Positions 7,767 to 15,000 of a stretch of DNA of 25,602 nucleotides are shown here, one piece after another; position 1 is the first letter of the stretch; each line of letters begins with the position of its first letter. Under the pieces are notes generated by a model that saw only the letters and a list, made by a program, of their open reading frames with translations, had not been told where the DNA came from and made no database searches. Source of the DNA: Deltaproteobacteria bacterium (GTDB taxonomy: Bacteria; Desulfobacterota_C; Deferrisomatia; Deferrisomatales; JACRMM01); contig JACRCS010000400.1 in assembly GCA_016218905.1 (NCBI GenBank), forward strand, positions 1-25,602, read 5' to 3'. The position numbers and the translations under genes were made by a program.

Positions 7767-8999
7767 CTACCCGCGATCCGGCCGAGTCAGCTCAGTTTTG
7801 GCGAGGACCAGGCATGTGTTCACACCGCCGAAGCCGAAGGAGTTCGAGACGGCCACCCGAATCGAAGTCTCAACTGCCGTGTTGGCCGCGAGGCGAATCC
7901 CCGCACACTCCGGATCGATGTTGTCGAGGTTGATGGAGGGGGCGACAAACCCGTCGCGCATCATCAGCAGGGTGTACACGACCCCGGTGGCTCCGGCAGC
8001 GGCAAGCTCGGGTCCGGTCATCGACTTGGTCGAGCTGACCCACGGCTTGTCACCGAGAAGGCTTCGAATCGTCTTAGCCTCCTGGGCGTCACCGACGAGG
8101 GTCGAGGTTGCGTGGGCGTGGACGTAGTCTACGTCGCCCGAGTCTTTCCCGGCATCTGCCAGGGCGAGCTCGAGGCAGCGTTGACCGCCCTGCCCGGAAG
8201 GAATGGTCATGTCGAAGCCGTCGGAGTTCGTGGCCCATCCTGCGAGCTCGGCGTGGATCCTCGCCCCTCTCTTTCGCGCGGACTCCTCCTCCTCCAGGAC
8301 GACGACTCCGCACCCGGACGAAGGGACGAGCCCGTCGCGGTCCTTATCGAAGGGTCGGGAGGCTCGGGCCGGCTCACTCTCTCGCAGGGAGAAGGCCCGC
8401 AACGCGTCGAAGTTGCAGTCGAAAGCCCACGAGCTCTCCTGGACGCCCGCGCAGATCATCCTGTCCTGGAGTCCCCAGCGGATCGCCTGGCCACCCTGGA
8501 GGATCGCGAGCGCTCCGGAGGCGCACGCCGCGCTTACCGCCAGGCAATGACCGCGGGTGCCGAACAACACCGAAAGGTTGGCCGACACCGAGGAAGCCAT
8601 CGTCCGCTGGAGGGCATTGCCGCCGAGGTTCTTCTTCTCGTGCCGAAAAGCGTGACATTGTTGAAAAATGTCGAGCATGTTCGAACAGGTGCCGATGACG
8701 ATCCCGGTCCGTTCGTTCTTGACGTCTGCCTCGGAGAGCCCGGCGTCGGCGAGCGCCTCCCGGACCGCGGGCACGGCCAGCAGCGAGCTCGCGCCCATTT
8801 GCCGAAGGTTTCGTTTCGGGACGTCAGGGTCGGGCGGAGATTTCAGCGTCCCGGCGAGGCCGCTGCGGAAGCCCATTTCTTTGCGCTCCGGGAGGAACTC
8901 CACTCCCGAGCGGCCGGCCCGAAGGGATTCGGAGACTTCAGCGAGCGAGTTCCCTATCGAGGATACGACTCCCATGCCGGCGACGACTACTCTGCGCAT
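7767..8999 (-). CDS. Beta-ketoacyl synthase homologue with second His replaced by Pro (KS2)
   Basis: A 410-residue FabB-type condensing-enzyme homologue. Cys159 is in a normal motif (AVSAACASGALAI), His296 is in YVHAHATST and Lys325 in STKSMTG. The second catalytic His (E. coli FabB His333, in TGHSLGAAG) is replaced by Pro330 in TGPELAAAG (codon CCC at 8010-8012). The end has a normal SNSFGFGGVN gate. FabB His333 takes part in malonyl decarboxylation, so this protein may accept acyl groups on Cys without carrying out ordinary elongation. ATG 8999 has GAGAG 6 bases upstream and starts 9 bases after the KS1 stop. Confidence 0.9.
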   Translation of the reverse strand: MRRVVVAGMGVVSSIGNSLAEVSESLRAGRSGVEFLPERKEMGFRSGLAGTLKSPPDPDVPKRNLRQMGASSLLAVPAVREALADAGLSEADVKNERTGIVIGTCSNMLDIFQQCHAFRHEKKNLGGNALQRTMASSVSANLSVLFGTRGHCLAVSAACASGALAILQGGQAIRWGLQDRMICAGVQESSWAFDCNFDALRAFSLRESEPARASRPFDKDRDGLVPSSGCGVVVLEEEESARKRGARIHAELAGWATNSDGFDMTIPSGQGGQRCLELALADAGKDSGDVDYVHAHATSTLVGDAQEAKTIRSLLGDKPWVSSTKSMTGPELAAAGATGVVYTLLMMRDGFVAPSINLDNIDPECAGIRLAANTAVETSIRVAVSNSFGFGGVNTCLVLAKTELTRPDRG

Positions 9000-9008
9000 C
9001 TCAGTCTC

Positions 9009-10232
9009 TCAGGCCTGGCCGAAGACGAGGCACGCATTCGTGCCGCCGAGCCCCGAATTGGTAGTCATGGCGGCCCGTAGCGGCTGACGTTGCGGCTCGA
9101 AGACGTGTCTGACTCCCCGGCACTCGGGGGCGACGTTGTCCAGGTTGGCGGTGGGTGGAACGAAGCTTTCAGATAGAGCAAGCACGGTGATCACTGCTTC
9201 CATCGCTCCGGTGGCGCTCATGGCGTGCCCCATGAAGCCCTTGGTTGAGCCTACCCATGGAGCCATTCCGAAGAGGGAGGAGAAGACGTCGACCTCCACG
9301 CGGTCACCGACCTGAGTGCCGGTACCATGCGTGTTCACGTAATCGATCTCCGAGACGCCCACCGCCGATGCTTGGGCCATGGCCTGGATAACCGCGCTCC
9401 TGAGCCCACGGCCGTTCGGTCGCCACAGGTCCTCGCCGTCGTTCGCCGAGCCGTAGCCGAGGAGCTCCGCCCGAACGCGCGCCCCTCTGCGCCGAGCGTG
9501 GTCGTACGTCTCGAGCACCAGGATACCGGTCCCCGACCCGAGCACGAAACCTTGCCGGTCGCGGTCGTATGGCCGGCACGCCTCGCCCGGCCGGTCATTC
9601 CACTGCTTCGGCATCTCGCCGGTGTTCTCGAACCAAGCGCCGATGTGCGGCCACAAGTCCTGTTCGGCGGCGCCGGCAAGGCAAACGTCGGCCACGCCTC
9701 TTCTGAGAAGCTCGGCGGCAAAACCGATCGAGTCCGGACCGGTGCAGCAAGCCGATGAGACGGACTGCACCCTCCCCCGCGCGCCCCACAAGGCCGCTAA
9801 GTTCGCGCTCGCGGTGCAACTCATGATCCGCACGGTCCCGACCCCCCCCGCCGTGGACAGGCGGCCGCCTGCGCGGATCAGGCGTTCCGTCCGAGTCGTG
9901 TCCGAGATTCCGCCTGCCCCCGTCCCGACGACCACCGCCGCCCGTTCTGTTTCGAGGTGCTCGGGCGCAAGCCCCGCGTCCAAGATCGCCTCCGAGGCGG
10001 CCACGGCGGCGAGTTTCGCCACGTCGGCCATCGTTTGGAGGCATCTCTTCGGCAGCCCCCCCGTATCCAGCGGCGGCAGTGCCCCGTAGACGCAGCATTG
10101 AAAGCCCGCTGTCTTCATCTCCGGCACAAAGACGGTCCCCGTGCGTTTTTCGAGCAGCGCCCGGCAGAGCTCTCCCACGCCGATGCCGACGGGACATGCG
10201 ATCCCGACTCCGGTTACGACGACCCTATTCAT
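9009..10232 (-). CDS. Beta-ketoacyl-ACP synthase with complete Cys-His-His set (KS1)
   Basis: A 407-residue FabB/FabF-type condensing enzyme. All catalytic residues are visible: Cys162 (SVSSACCTGPDSIG), His302 (VNTHGTGT), Lys331 and His336 (STKGFMGH), with a C-terminal NSGLGGTN gate. It should catalyse decarboxylative Claisen condensation of malonyl-ACP with an acyl primer. It is the only fully equipped condensing enzyme of the three in tandem. The start at 10232 gives the family N-terminus MNRVVVTGVG and overlaps the upstream hydrolase stop by 8 bases; longer readings add about 107 basic, low-complexity residues and are rejected. Confidence 0.92.
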   Translation of the reverse strand: MNRVVVTGVGIACPVGIGVGELCRALLEKRTGTVFVPEMKTAGFQCCVYGALPPLDTGGLPKRCLQTMADVAKLAAVAASEAILDAGLAPEHLETERAAVVVGTGAGGISDTTRTERLIRAGGRLSTAGGVGTVRIMSCTASANLAALWGARGRVQSVSSACCTGPDSIGFAAELLRRGVADVCLAGAAEQDLWPHIGAWFENTGEMPKQWNDRPGEACRPYDRDRQGFVLGSGTGILVLETYDHARRRGARVRAELLGYGSANDGEDLWRPNGRGLRSAVIQAMAQASAVGVSEIDYVNTHGTGTQVGDRVEVDVFSSLFGMAPWVGSTKGFMGHAMSATGAMEAVITVLALSESFVPPTANLDNVAPECRGVRHVFEPQRQPLRAAMTTNSGLGGTNACLVFGQA

Positions 10233-11001
10233 GAACCCCGCGATCTTCCTGGTCGAGCAGCCATTCCGTGAACGCGCGGCACGCCGCCTCTTGCCAGGCC
10301 TGTCCCGCGAAGACGCGATCCGCGCCAGGCACGACCGAAAGGGTAAACGGTGAAGCCACGCCTCCGGAGTCCTCGAAAAGCCCGCTGTAGCGACCCATAA
10401 AGCCGCTGTAGAAGGGGTCCTGATCGCCGAAGAGAAAGAGGGCACGACGGTCCGGGAGCCGGTAGCGCGGGAACGCCTCCTCCAGCCGACCCGCGATCGA
10501 GTGCCGGCCTGCGAACTCCTGATAGACGCTTGCCCCCTCGGGAAAGGCTCCACCCGGCATCTCTACCGGAAGAGAGATTACGACCGCGAAACTTACACGT
10601 GGGGATTCGCCCCCGGCGATGAACGCGTTGACCGCTCCACCACACAGCCCGAGCACGCCGATCCGCTGCACGCCGGTCTGTTCTACGAGGAAGTCCACGA
10701 GGCGGTTCGAGAGCTCGCAGTTCTCCACGGTTCCCTGCCAGTACTCCAGCAGGTCGTGGAACTCGCCCTCGCTGTCGCCCACGCCGGGCGCGTCGACCCG
10801 CAGGCAGTGGAAGCCCTGGCGGCAGAGTTCTCGGGCGTAACGAAGGTACTGACCGTAGGGTCCGATCCGGGTGCGGATTCCACCCGTCGCGAACACAACC
10901 CCCGTACCTCTCGCGCTCTCGGCCGTAGGCTCGTGAAGGATACCGATCAGCTGGTCTGCGCCGATGCGAAACCGCACGGCGCGCTCTGTGCCGCCGGGCA
11001 T
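10225..11001 (-). CDS. Alpha/beta-hydrolase, exosortase-A-associated hydrolase 1-like (Cys nucleophile)
   Basis: A 258-residue alpha/beta-hydrolase fold protein. The nucleophile elbow is VLGLCGG, giving Cys120 instead of Ser, as in dienelactone-hydrolase-like enzymes. RVDAPGVGDSEGEF and a late DQDPFYSG acid loop are present. The usual His position near the C-terminus reads PGADRVFAG, so the His is not evident. Gene order and motif match 'hydrolase 1' of exosortase A systems, which is normally encoded beside 'hydrolase 2', here the adjacent gene at 11001-11903. The start at 11001 overlaps that gene's stop as TGATG. No exosortase is in the window. Function in those systems is not established. 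Confidence 0.85.
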   Translation of the reverse strand: MPGGTERAVRFRIGADQLIGILHEPTAESARGTGVVFATGGIRTRIGPYGQYLRYARELCRQGFHCLRVDAPGVGDSEGEFHDLLEYWQGTVENCELSNRLVDFLVEQTGVQRIGVLGLCGGAVNAFIAGGESPRVSFAVVISLPVEMPGGAFPEGASVYQEFAGRHSIAGRLEEAFPRYRLPDRRALFLFGDQDPFYSGFMGRYSGLFEDSGGVASPFTLSVVPGADRVFAGQAWQEAACRAFTEWLLDQEDRGVHE

Positions 11002-11903
11002 CAAACAGCCGCCTCGAACCAGGCGAGGGTTCGTCCGAAGAGTCCCTCGTGTCCCCACCAGGAGGCGATCTCCCGGACGGCGTTGTTGGGATCCCCCCAG
11101 AAAGGCCGCTCCGGTACTTGAATCACCTCGGCGGCTCCGCCGCGTCTGCGGTGGGCCTCGGCTAACGCCTCGAGCTCAGGCCGAGGCTTGGGGGAGCGGC
11201 CAAGGCCGAGGACGAGAGTCGGGCCCGCGCCGAGGCGCTCCGGGATGAGTTCCACCCCCGAAAACTCCCGATACGCCTGGGCTCCGAGAATGAACCCGAG
11301 CACGTCCACGGCGCGACCATCGGCGAGATCCCGGGCGAGGTCTTCGCGGGTGCGGCCCGCCCCGCCGGTGCGTAACTGCTCGGCGACGACGGCCATGCGG
11401 AAGAACTGATCGTAGTATGAACGGGGGTCGGTGACCGGCTCCCAGAGAACCACCGGACCGAGGCTCGGATCGGCTCCCGCGGCGAGTGCCGCCACGGTTC
11501 CGCCGAGCCGAAGCCCGAGAAGCATGGGCCGTTCGACCCCGGCCCGCTCCCGGAGCACCTGGACCGCTCGAGCGGTGTCGGTAAGGCAGGCGCTGAGAGT
11601 GGTCTCCTCAAAATCCCCCTGGCTGTCACCGGTGCCGCGATAATCGAACCGAAACACGTGAAAACCGTGGGAGGCGAGGAACCGAGCGAAGAGGACCAGC
11701 GGCCGGTGAGCGATTCCCTTCTCCTCGGCCAGAGGGCTGCAGAGGACGACGCCGCGGGGCGGGATGGGGAGGGGCTGCCCGGCCCGGTGCGGAGAGTGAA
11801 GTACCCCGAAGAGCCGGTGGACGGCGCTCTCGAAGAAGAACGGCTCTTCGGCGTACCCGCCAGGCTGGGACCGGTCGTCGGGAGGCTCGTGGATGGCCAT
11901 CAT
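11001..11903 (-). CDS. Alpha/beta-hydrolase, exosortase-A-associated hydrolase 2-like (Arg in nucleophile elbow)
   Basis: A 300-residue alpha/beta-hydrolase fold protein, first gene of the minus operon. It has VLCSPLAEE, FRFDYRGTGDSQGDF and the elbow LLGLRLGG, where Arg132 (codon CGG, 11508-11510) stands at the nucleophile position. The C-terminal PERPFWGDP segment has Pro where the paralogue at 1796-2653 has His (KEKHFWFDK). Both normal catalytic residues are thus missing, which suggests a non-hydrolytic role. The start is ATG 11903 (ATG 11900 is also possible). A reading from 12002 is open but would cover the predicted promoter. Pairing with the Cys-type hydrolase at 10225-11001 matches the exosortase A hydrolase 1/2 arrangement. 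Confidence 0.85.
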   Translation of the reverse strand: MMAIHEPPDDRSQPGGYAEEPFFFESAVHRLFGVLHSPHRAGQPLPIPPRGVVLCSPLAEEKGIAHRPLVLFARFLASHGFHVFRFDYRGTGDSQGDFEETTLSACLTDTARAVQVLRERAGVERPMLLGLRLGGTVAALAAGADPSLGPVVLWEPVTDPRSYYDQFFRMAVVAEQLRTGGAGRTREDLARDLADGRAVDVLGFILGAQAYREFSGVELIPERLGAGPTLVLGLGRSPKPRPELEALAEAHRRRGGAAEVIQVPERPFWGDPNNAVREIASWWGHEGLFGRTLAWFEAAV

Positions 11904-11956
11904 CAATCTGCCCGCTTGGTCCGCGGGGACGCCGAATACGGACGCATAGTTCACGA

Positions 11957-11986
11957 AATATACAGGATCGCGCTGCAGCGAAGCAA
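11957..11986 (-). promoter_or_regulatory. Candidate sigma-70-type promoter for the acyl-assembly operon
   Basis: On the minus strand, TTGCTT (11981-11986) and TATATT (11957-11962) are separated by 18 bases. This would place transcription start about 45-50 bases before the ATG at 11903, which agrees with that start. Read by eye only. Confidence 0.35.
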
Positions 11987-12149
11987 TCCCTCCCACCCGC
12001 ATCCCTCTCACCCGCTCTCGCGGGCGTTCACGTTGGTACTGAGTACGATTGAGCCGCCATAAGCCGCGCGGGCCGCTTCTATCAAGTGGGCCATGGGGAG
12101 GGACCTCGCCTTCTCCCGCGGGGATTCGACTGACCTCGCTCTTTCGATG

Positions 12150-12179
12150 TTGTGTCCTGGAACAGGCCCAGCCTATAGT
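12150..12179 (+). promoter_or_regulatory. Candidate sigma-70-type promoter for the DUF362 operon
   Basis: TTGTGT (12150-12155) and TATAGT (12174-12179) are separated by 18 bases, about 70 bases before the ATG at 12252. The match is moderate, in an otherwise GC-rich stretch. Confidence 0.38.
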
Positions 12180-12251
12180 CATGTGATTGCCCGTATTTGG
12201 ACGGTGTCAGCCCAGCCCCCGCCCGGGAGCTCCGGCCCGCGACGAGGATCC

Positions 12252-13520
12252 ATGAGCTTTCGTTTCGACTCCTTCCACGCCTCTTCCGCTGCCGAGCTGA
12301 GGCAAGGCCTCCGCTCCGTCCTGGACGGCTACCGAGCACTCCTGCCCTCGTCCCCCGGCGCCCGGGTCGTCCTGAAGCCCAACTTCAACAGCAACATGAA
12401 CGCCCTCACGGGCAACACGACCGACCTGCGCCTCCTGGCCGCGCTCGTCCTCGTGCTGCGCGAGTTCGGATACCACCGAATCGCCATTGCCGAAGGGACG
12501 AACAGCGGGTTCTACCGAAATCGTATCAGCGTAATGGAACGGCTCGCGGTGGGGCGCTTCGCTCGACGGCTCGGGGTCGAACTTCTCGACCTCAACTACG
12601 CCGAGCCATACCCGGTGCCGTTCGGAGACGTCACGGCCTACGTCGCCCGGGAGTGCGTCGAGGCGGACCTGTTCATCAACGTCCCGAAGCTGAAGACCCA
12701 CTTCGAGATGGGGATGAGCGTATGCCTGAAGAACATGATGGGCTGCCTGCTCGGACAGGAAAACAAGAAGAAGACGCATCTCTCTCTCTCGGCGAACATC
12801 CTTCGCCTGAATGAAGTACTGAAGCCTCACCTCCACGTGGTGGACGCGCTGATTGCGATGGAAGGGCTCGGCCCCACGCGAGGCACGCCGGTGCGGCTCG
12901 ACCAGGTGCTCGTGGGGACGGATCCCCTTCTGCTCGATCTCGCGGCGGCAAAGCTCGCGCGCTTCGAACCCGGGAAGGTGGGTACCCTGCGGGCAGCCGA
13001 GGCTGCGGGGCTCCTCACCGATGAGCACCGTGCCTTTGTGGCAAGCCTGGAACTGGACGTCGCCTCCCGTCCCTTCGCTCCACCGGTGGCGGGTGCTCTC
13101 GCAGGCTTCATCCACAGCCCCAGGCGACAGAAGTACTTTCTCATGGTGCGCAACACGAGATTCTTTTCATGGCTCGCCTCCACCGGCTGGTTCGGCCACC
13201 TGCTCTTTCTGACGGGGCTGCGTCAAGACGTCTTCTGCCACGAAGACTCCGCGTGCCAGGGCCTCTCCGTCGACGGGAGCGTCTGCGACGGATGCGGCGT
13301 CTGCGCTCGGGTGTGTCCGATGGAACTCGATCTGCCCAAGACTGAAGTCCGTGAGGACGACGGCTGCATCCGTTGCCTCTACTGTTACTCAGCCTGCCCG
13401 CGGCGCGCCATACGGTTCCTAGGCGAACTCGGATTCTTTCGGGAGCAACTGCGTCAGTACGACGCCAGGATTCGAAGCCTCTACGGCGGTTCCTCCGGCT
13501 CCGATCGGAATGGGAGATGA
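12252..13520 (+). CDS. DUF362 protein with C-terminal 2[4Fe-4S] ferredoxin domain
   Basis: A 422-residue protein. Residues 1 to about 290 match the DUF362 family (VVLKPNFNSNMN, FINVPKLKTHFEMGMS, KNMMGCLLG). The C-terminus has two 4Fe-4S motifs, Cys345/348/351/355 (CDGCGVCARVCP) and Cys372/375/378/382 (CIRCLYCYSACP). It is a probable cytoplasmic electron-transfer or redox enzyme; the reaction of DUF362 proteins is not generally established. ATG 12252 is chosen because conserved sequence begins there (MSFRFDSF), with GAGG just upstream. The 3' end overlaps the radical SAM gene by 11 bases, so this protein may feed electrons to, or act in sequence with, that enzyme (inference). Confidence 0.88.
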   Translation: MSFRFDSFHASSAAELRQGLRSVLDGYRALLPSSPGARVVLKPNFNSNMNALTGNTTDLRLLAALVLVLREFGYHRIAIAEGTNSGFYRNRISVMERLAVGRFARRLGVELLDLNYAEPYPVPFGDVTAYVARECVEADLFINVPKLKTHFEMGMSVCLKNMMGCLLGQENKKKTHLSLSANILRLNEVLKPHLHVVDALIAMEGLGPTRGTPVRLDQVLVGTDPLLLDLAAAKLARFEPGKVGTLRAAEAAGLLTDEHRAFVASLELDVASRPFAPPVAGALAGFIHSPRRQKYFLMVRNTRFFSWLASTGWFGHLLFLTGLRQDVFCHEDSACQGLSVDGSVCDGCGVCARVCPMELDLPKTEVREDDGCIRCLYCYSACPRRAIRFLGELGFFREQLRQYDARIRSLYGGSSGSDRNGR

Positions 13521-15000
13521 TGGTTTGAACGTCCTGGTCCTCAACCCGCCCTTTCTGGCCAAGTTCTCACGGTCCCAACGCAGTCCCGCCGTCACGAAGA
13601 GCGGAACGCTGTACTTCCCGATGTGGCTCTCTTTCTGCGTGGGCGCCCTCGAGCGGGAAGGGCATGACGTGTTGTTCATCGACGCCCCCGCGCAAGGCCA
13701 CGAACTGGGTTCGGTGCTCACGAAGGCCACGAGCCTCGACCCTCGCCTCGTCGTGATGGACACCAGCACTCCGAGCATCGCAAACGACCTGGAGGTCGCG
13801 GCGGCGCTCAAGGAGGCCCTGCCGGGCGTGTTCATCGTGCTGGTGGGCACCCACGTCTCCGCTCTTCCGGAGGAGACACTGCTTGCCGCGGGCGGCGCGG
13901 TCGACGCGGTCGCTCGTCGGGAGTATGAGCTCACGGTGACAGAGCTTGCCTCGCGGATACAAGATGCCGGCGGCCGGGGCCTCGGTCCGGAGAGCGTCGG
14001 AGAGATTCTGGGCCTCTCCTATCGCCGGGAGGGTAGGGTGGAGCACTCTCCCGATCGGCCGCTCGTCGAGGATCTCGACTCGCTGCCGTGGGTGAGTCCG
14101 GTCTACAAACGACACCTGGAGGCTCGGCACTACTTCAACCCCCTGGCGCTTTATCCCATGATCACGCTCGTGACGAGCCGTGGATGTCCCTTCCGATGCA
14201 GCTTCTGCGTATACCCTCAGGCATTCAGCGGCCGTCGCTACCGGTTCCGCAGCATCGACGATGTCCTGCGGGAAATGGAATACGTGACGCGAGAGTTCCC
14301 CGAGGCCTGCTCGATCTTCTTCGAGGACGATACGCTGACCGCGAACAAGAAGCGCTGCCGCGAGTTCGCCGAGGCGATCATCGCGAAGGGGTTGCGCATT
14401 CCCTGGACGGCCAACTCGAGGATCGATCTCGATTACGAGACGATGGTCCTAATGAAGCGGGCCGGTTGCCGCCAACTCTGCGTCGGGTTCGAGAGCGGAG
14501 ATCAAGCGATTCTCGACGGGATGAAGAAGGCCACTCGGATCGAACGGATGCAGGAGTTCATGGGTGAAGCCCGGCGGGCGGGCATTCTCATTCACGGCTG
14601 CTTCATGCTCGGTTTTCCCGAAGACACACCCGAGACCGTAGAGAAGACGATCCGGCTGTCGCTCACGCTCAATCCGGACACGGTTCAGTTCTATCCCGTG
14701 ATGGTGTATCCCGGGACCGACGCCTACGAAGAGTACCGGGCGAAGGGCTGGATTACGGCCAAGGGATACCGGGAGTGGCTCACACCGGAAGGGCTGCACA
14801 ACTGCGTGGTCCGCAACGATCACTTCACGTCCGCCGACCTCGTGAAACTGTGCGACCAGGCGAGGAGGCGCTTCTACCTACGACCCTCCTACCTTGCGCG
14901 GAAGGCGCGGCAACTCGCCCTCAGCCCTGTCGAGATCGGAAGGACGGCCAAGGCAGCCCGGACCTTCCTGAAGCATCTCATCGTCGGTTCGAGGGTGTGA
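13510..15000 (+). CDS. B12-binding-domain radical SAM protein
   Basis: A 496-residue protein. The N-terminal Rossmann-like cobalamin-binding domain (about 6-150: NVLVLNPPF, VLVGTHVSALPEE) is followed by a radical SAM core with the iron-sulfur motif Cys226-PFR-Cys230-SF-Cys233 (SRGCPFRCSFC). Downstream are FFEDDTLTANKKR, TANSRIDLDYETM, CVGFESGDQAILDGMKK and HGCFMLGFPEDT, all typical of this class (HpnJ/BchE-like). The DxHxxG cobalamin ligand motif is not obvious, so B12 may not bind base-off. Such enzymes methylate or rearrange lipids, polyketides or cofactors. ATG 13510 overlaps the previous gene; TTG 13525, with GGGAG 8 bases upstream, is a good alternative start. Confidence 0.9.
   Translation: MGDDGLNVLVLNPPFLAKFSRSQRSPAVTKSGTLYFPMWLSFCVGALEREGHDVLFIDAPAQGHELGSVLTKATSLDPRLVVMDTSTPSIANDLEVAAALKEALPGVFIVLVGTHVSALPEETLLAAGGAVDAVARREYELTVTELASRIQDAGGRGLGPESVGEILGLSYRREGRVEHSPDRPLVEDLDSLPWVSPVYKRHLEARHYFNPLALYPMITLVTSRGCPFRCSFCVYPQAFSGRRYRFRSIDDVLREMEYVTREFPEACSIFFEDDTLTANKKRCREFAEAIIAKGLRIPWTANSRIDLDYETMVLMKRAGCRQLCVGFESGDQAILDGMKKATRIERMQEFMGEARRAGILIHGCFMLGFPEDTPETVEKTIRLSLTLNPDTVQFYPVMVYPGTDAYEEYRAKGWITAKGYREWLTPEGLHNCVVRNDHFTSADLVKLCDQARRRFYLRPSYLARKARQLALSPVEIGRTAKAARTFLKHLIVGSRV

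Larger units (their letters stand above)
11904..12251. promoter_or_regulatory. Divergent intergenic region between the acyl operon and the glycan operon
   Basis: A 348-bp spacer between divergently transcribed genes. It holds a candidate promoter for each direction (listed separately). Between them lie a GC-rich hairpin CCCGC-TCTC-GCGGG at 12011-12024 and an 11-bp perfect palindrome GTACTGAGTAC at 12036-12046, either of which could be an operator. No convincing small gene is seen. The layout allows both operons to be co-controlled. Confidence 0.45.

Noticed and set aside
7767..8999. KS2 as a frameshifted pseudogene
   Set aside because: The frame is full length with all other motifs intact; only one catalytic residue differs.
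7407..9080. 557-residue plus-strand open frame opposite KS2 and KS3
   Set aside because: It is a shadow frame caused by high GC; the minus strand encodes clear ketosynthases with catalytic motifs.
10233..10553. Long N-terminal extension of KS1
   Set aside because: Basic, low-complexity residues overlapping the upstream hydrolase; the family N-terminus starts at 10232.
11904..12182. Upstream extension of the first hydrolase (possible starts at 12002 or further)
   Set aside because: It would run across the predicted promoter and has no match to the hydrolase N-terminus of the paralogue.
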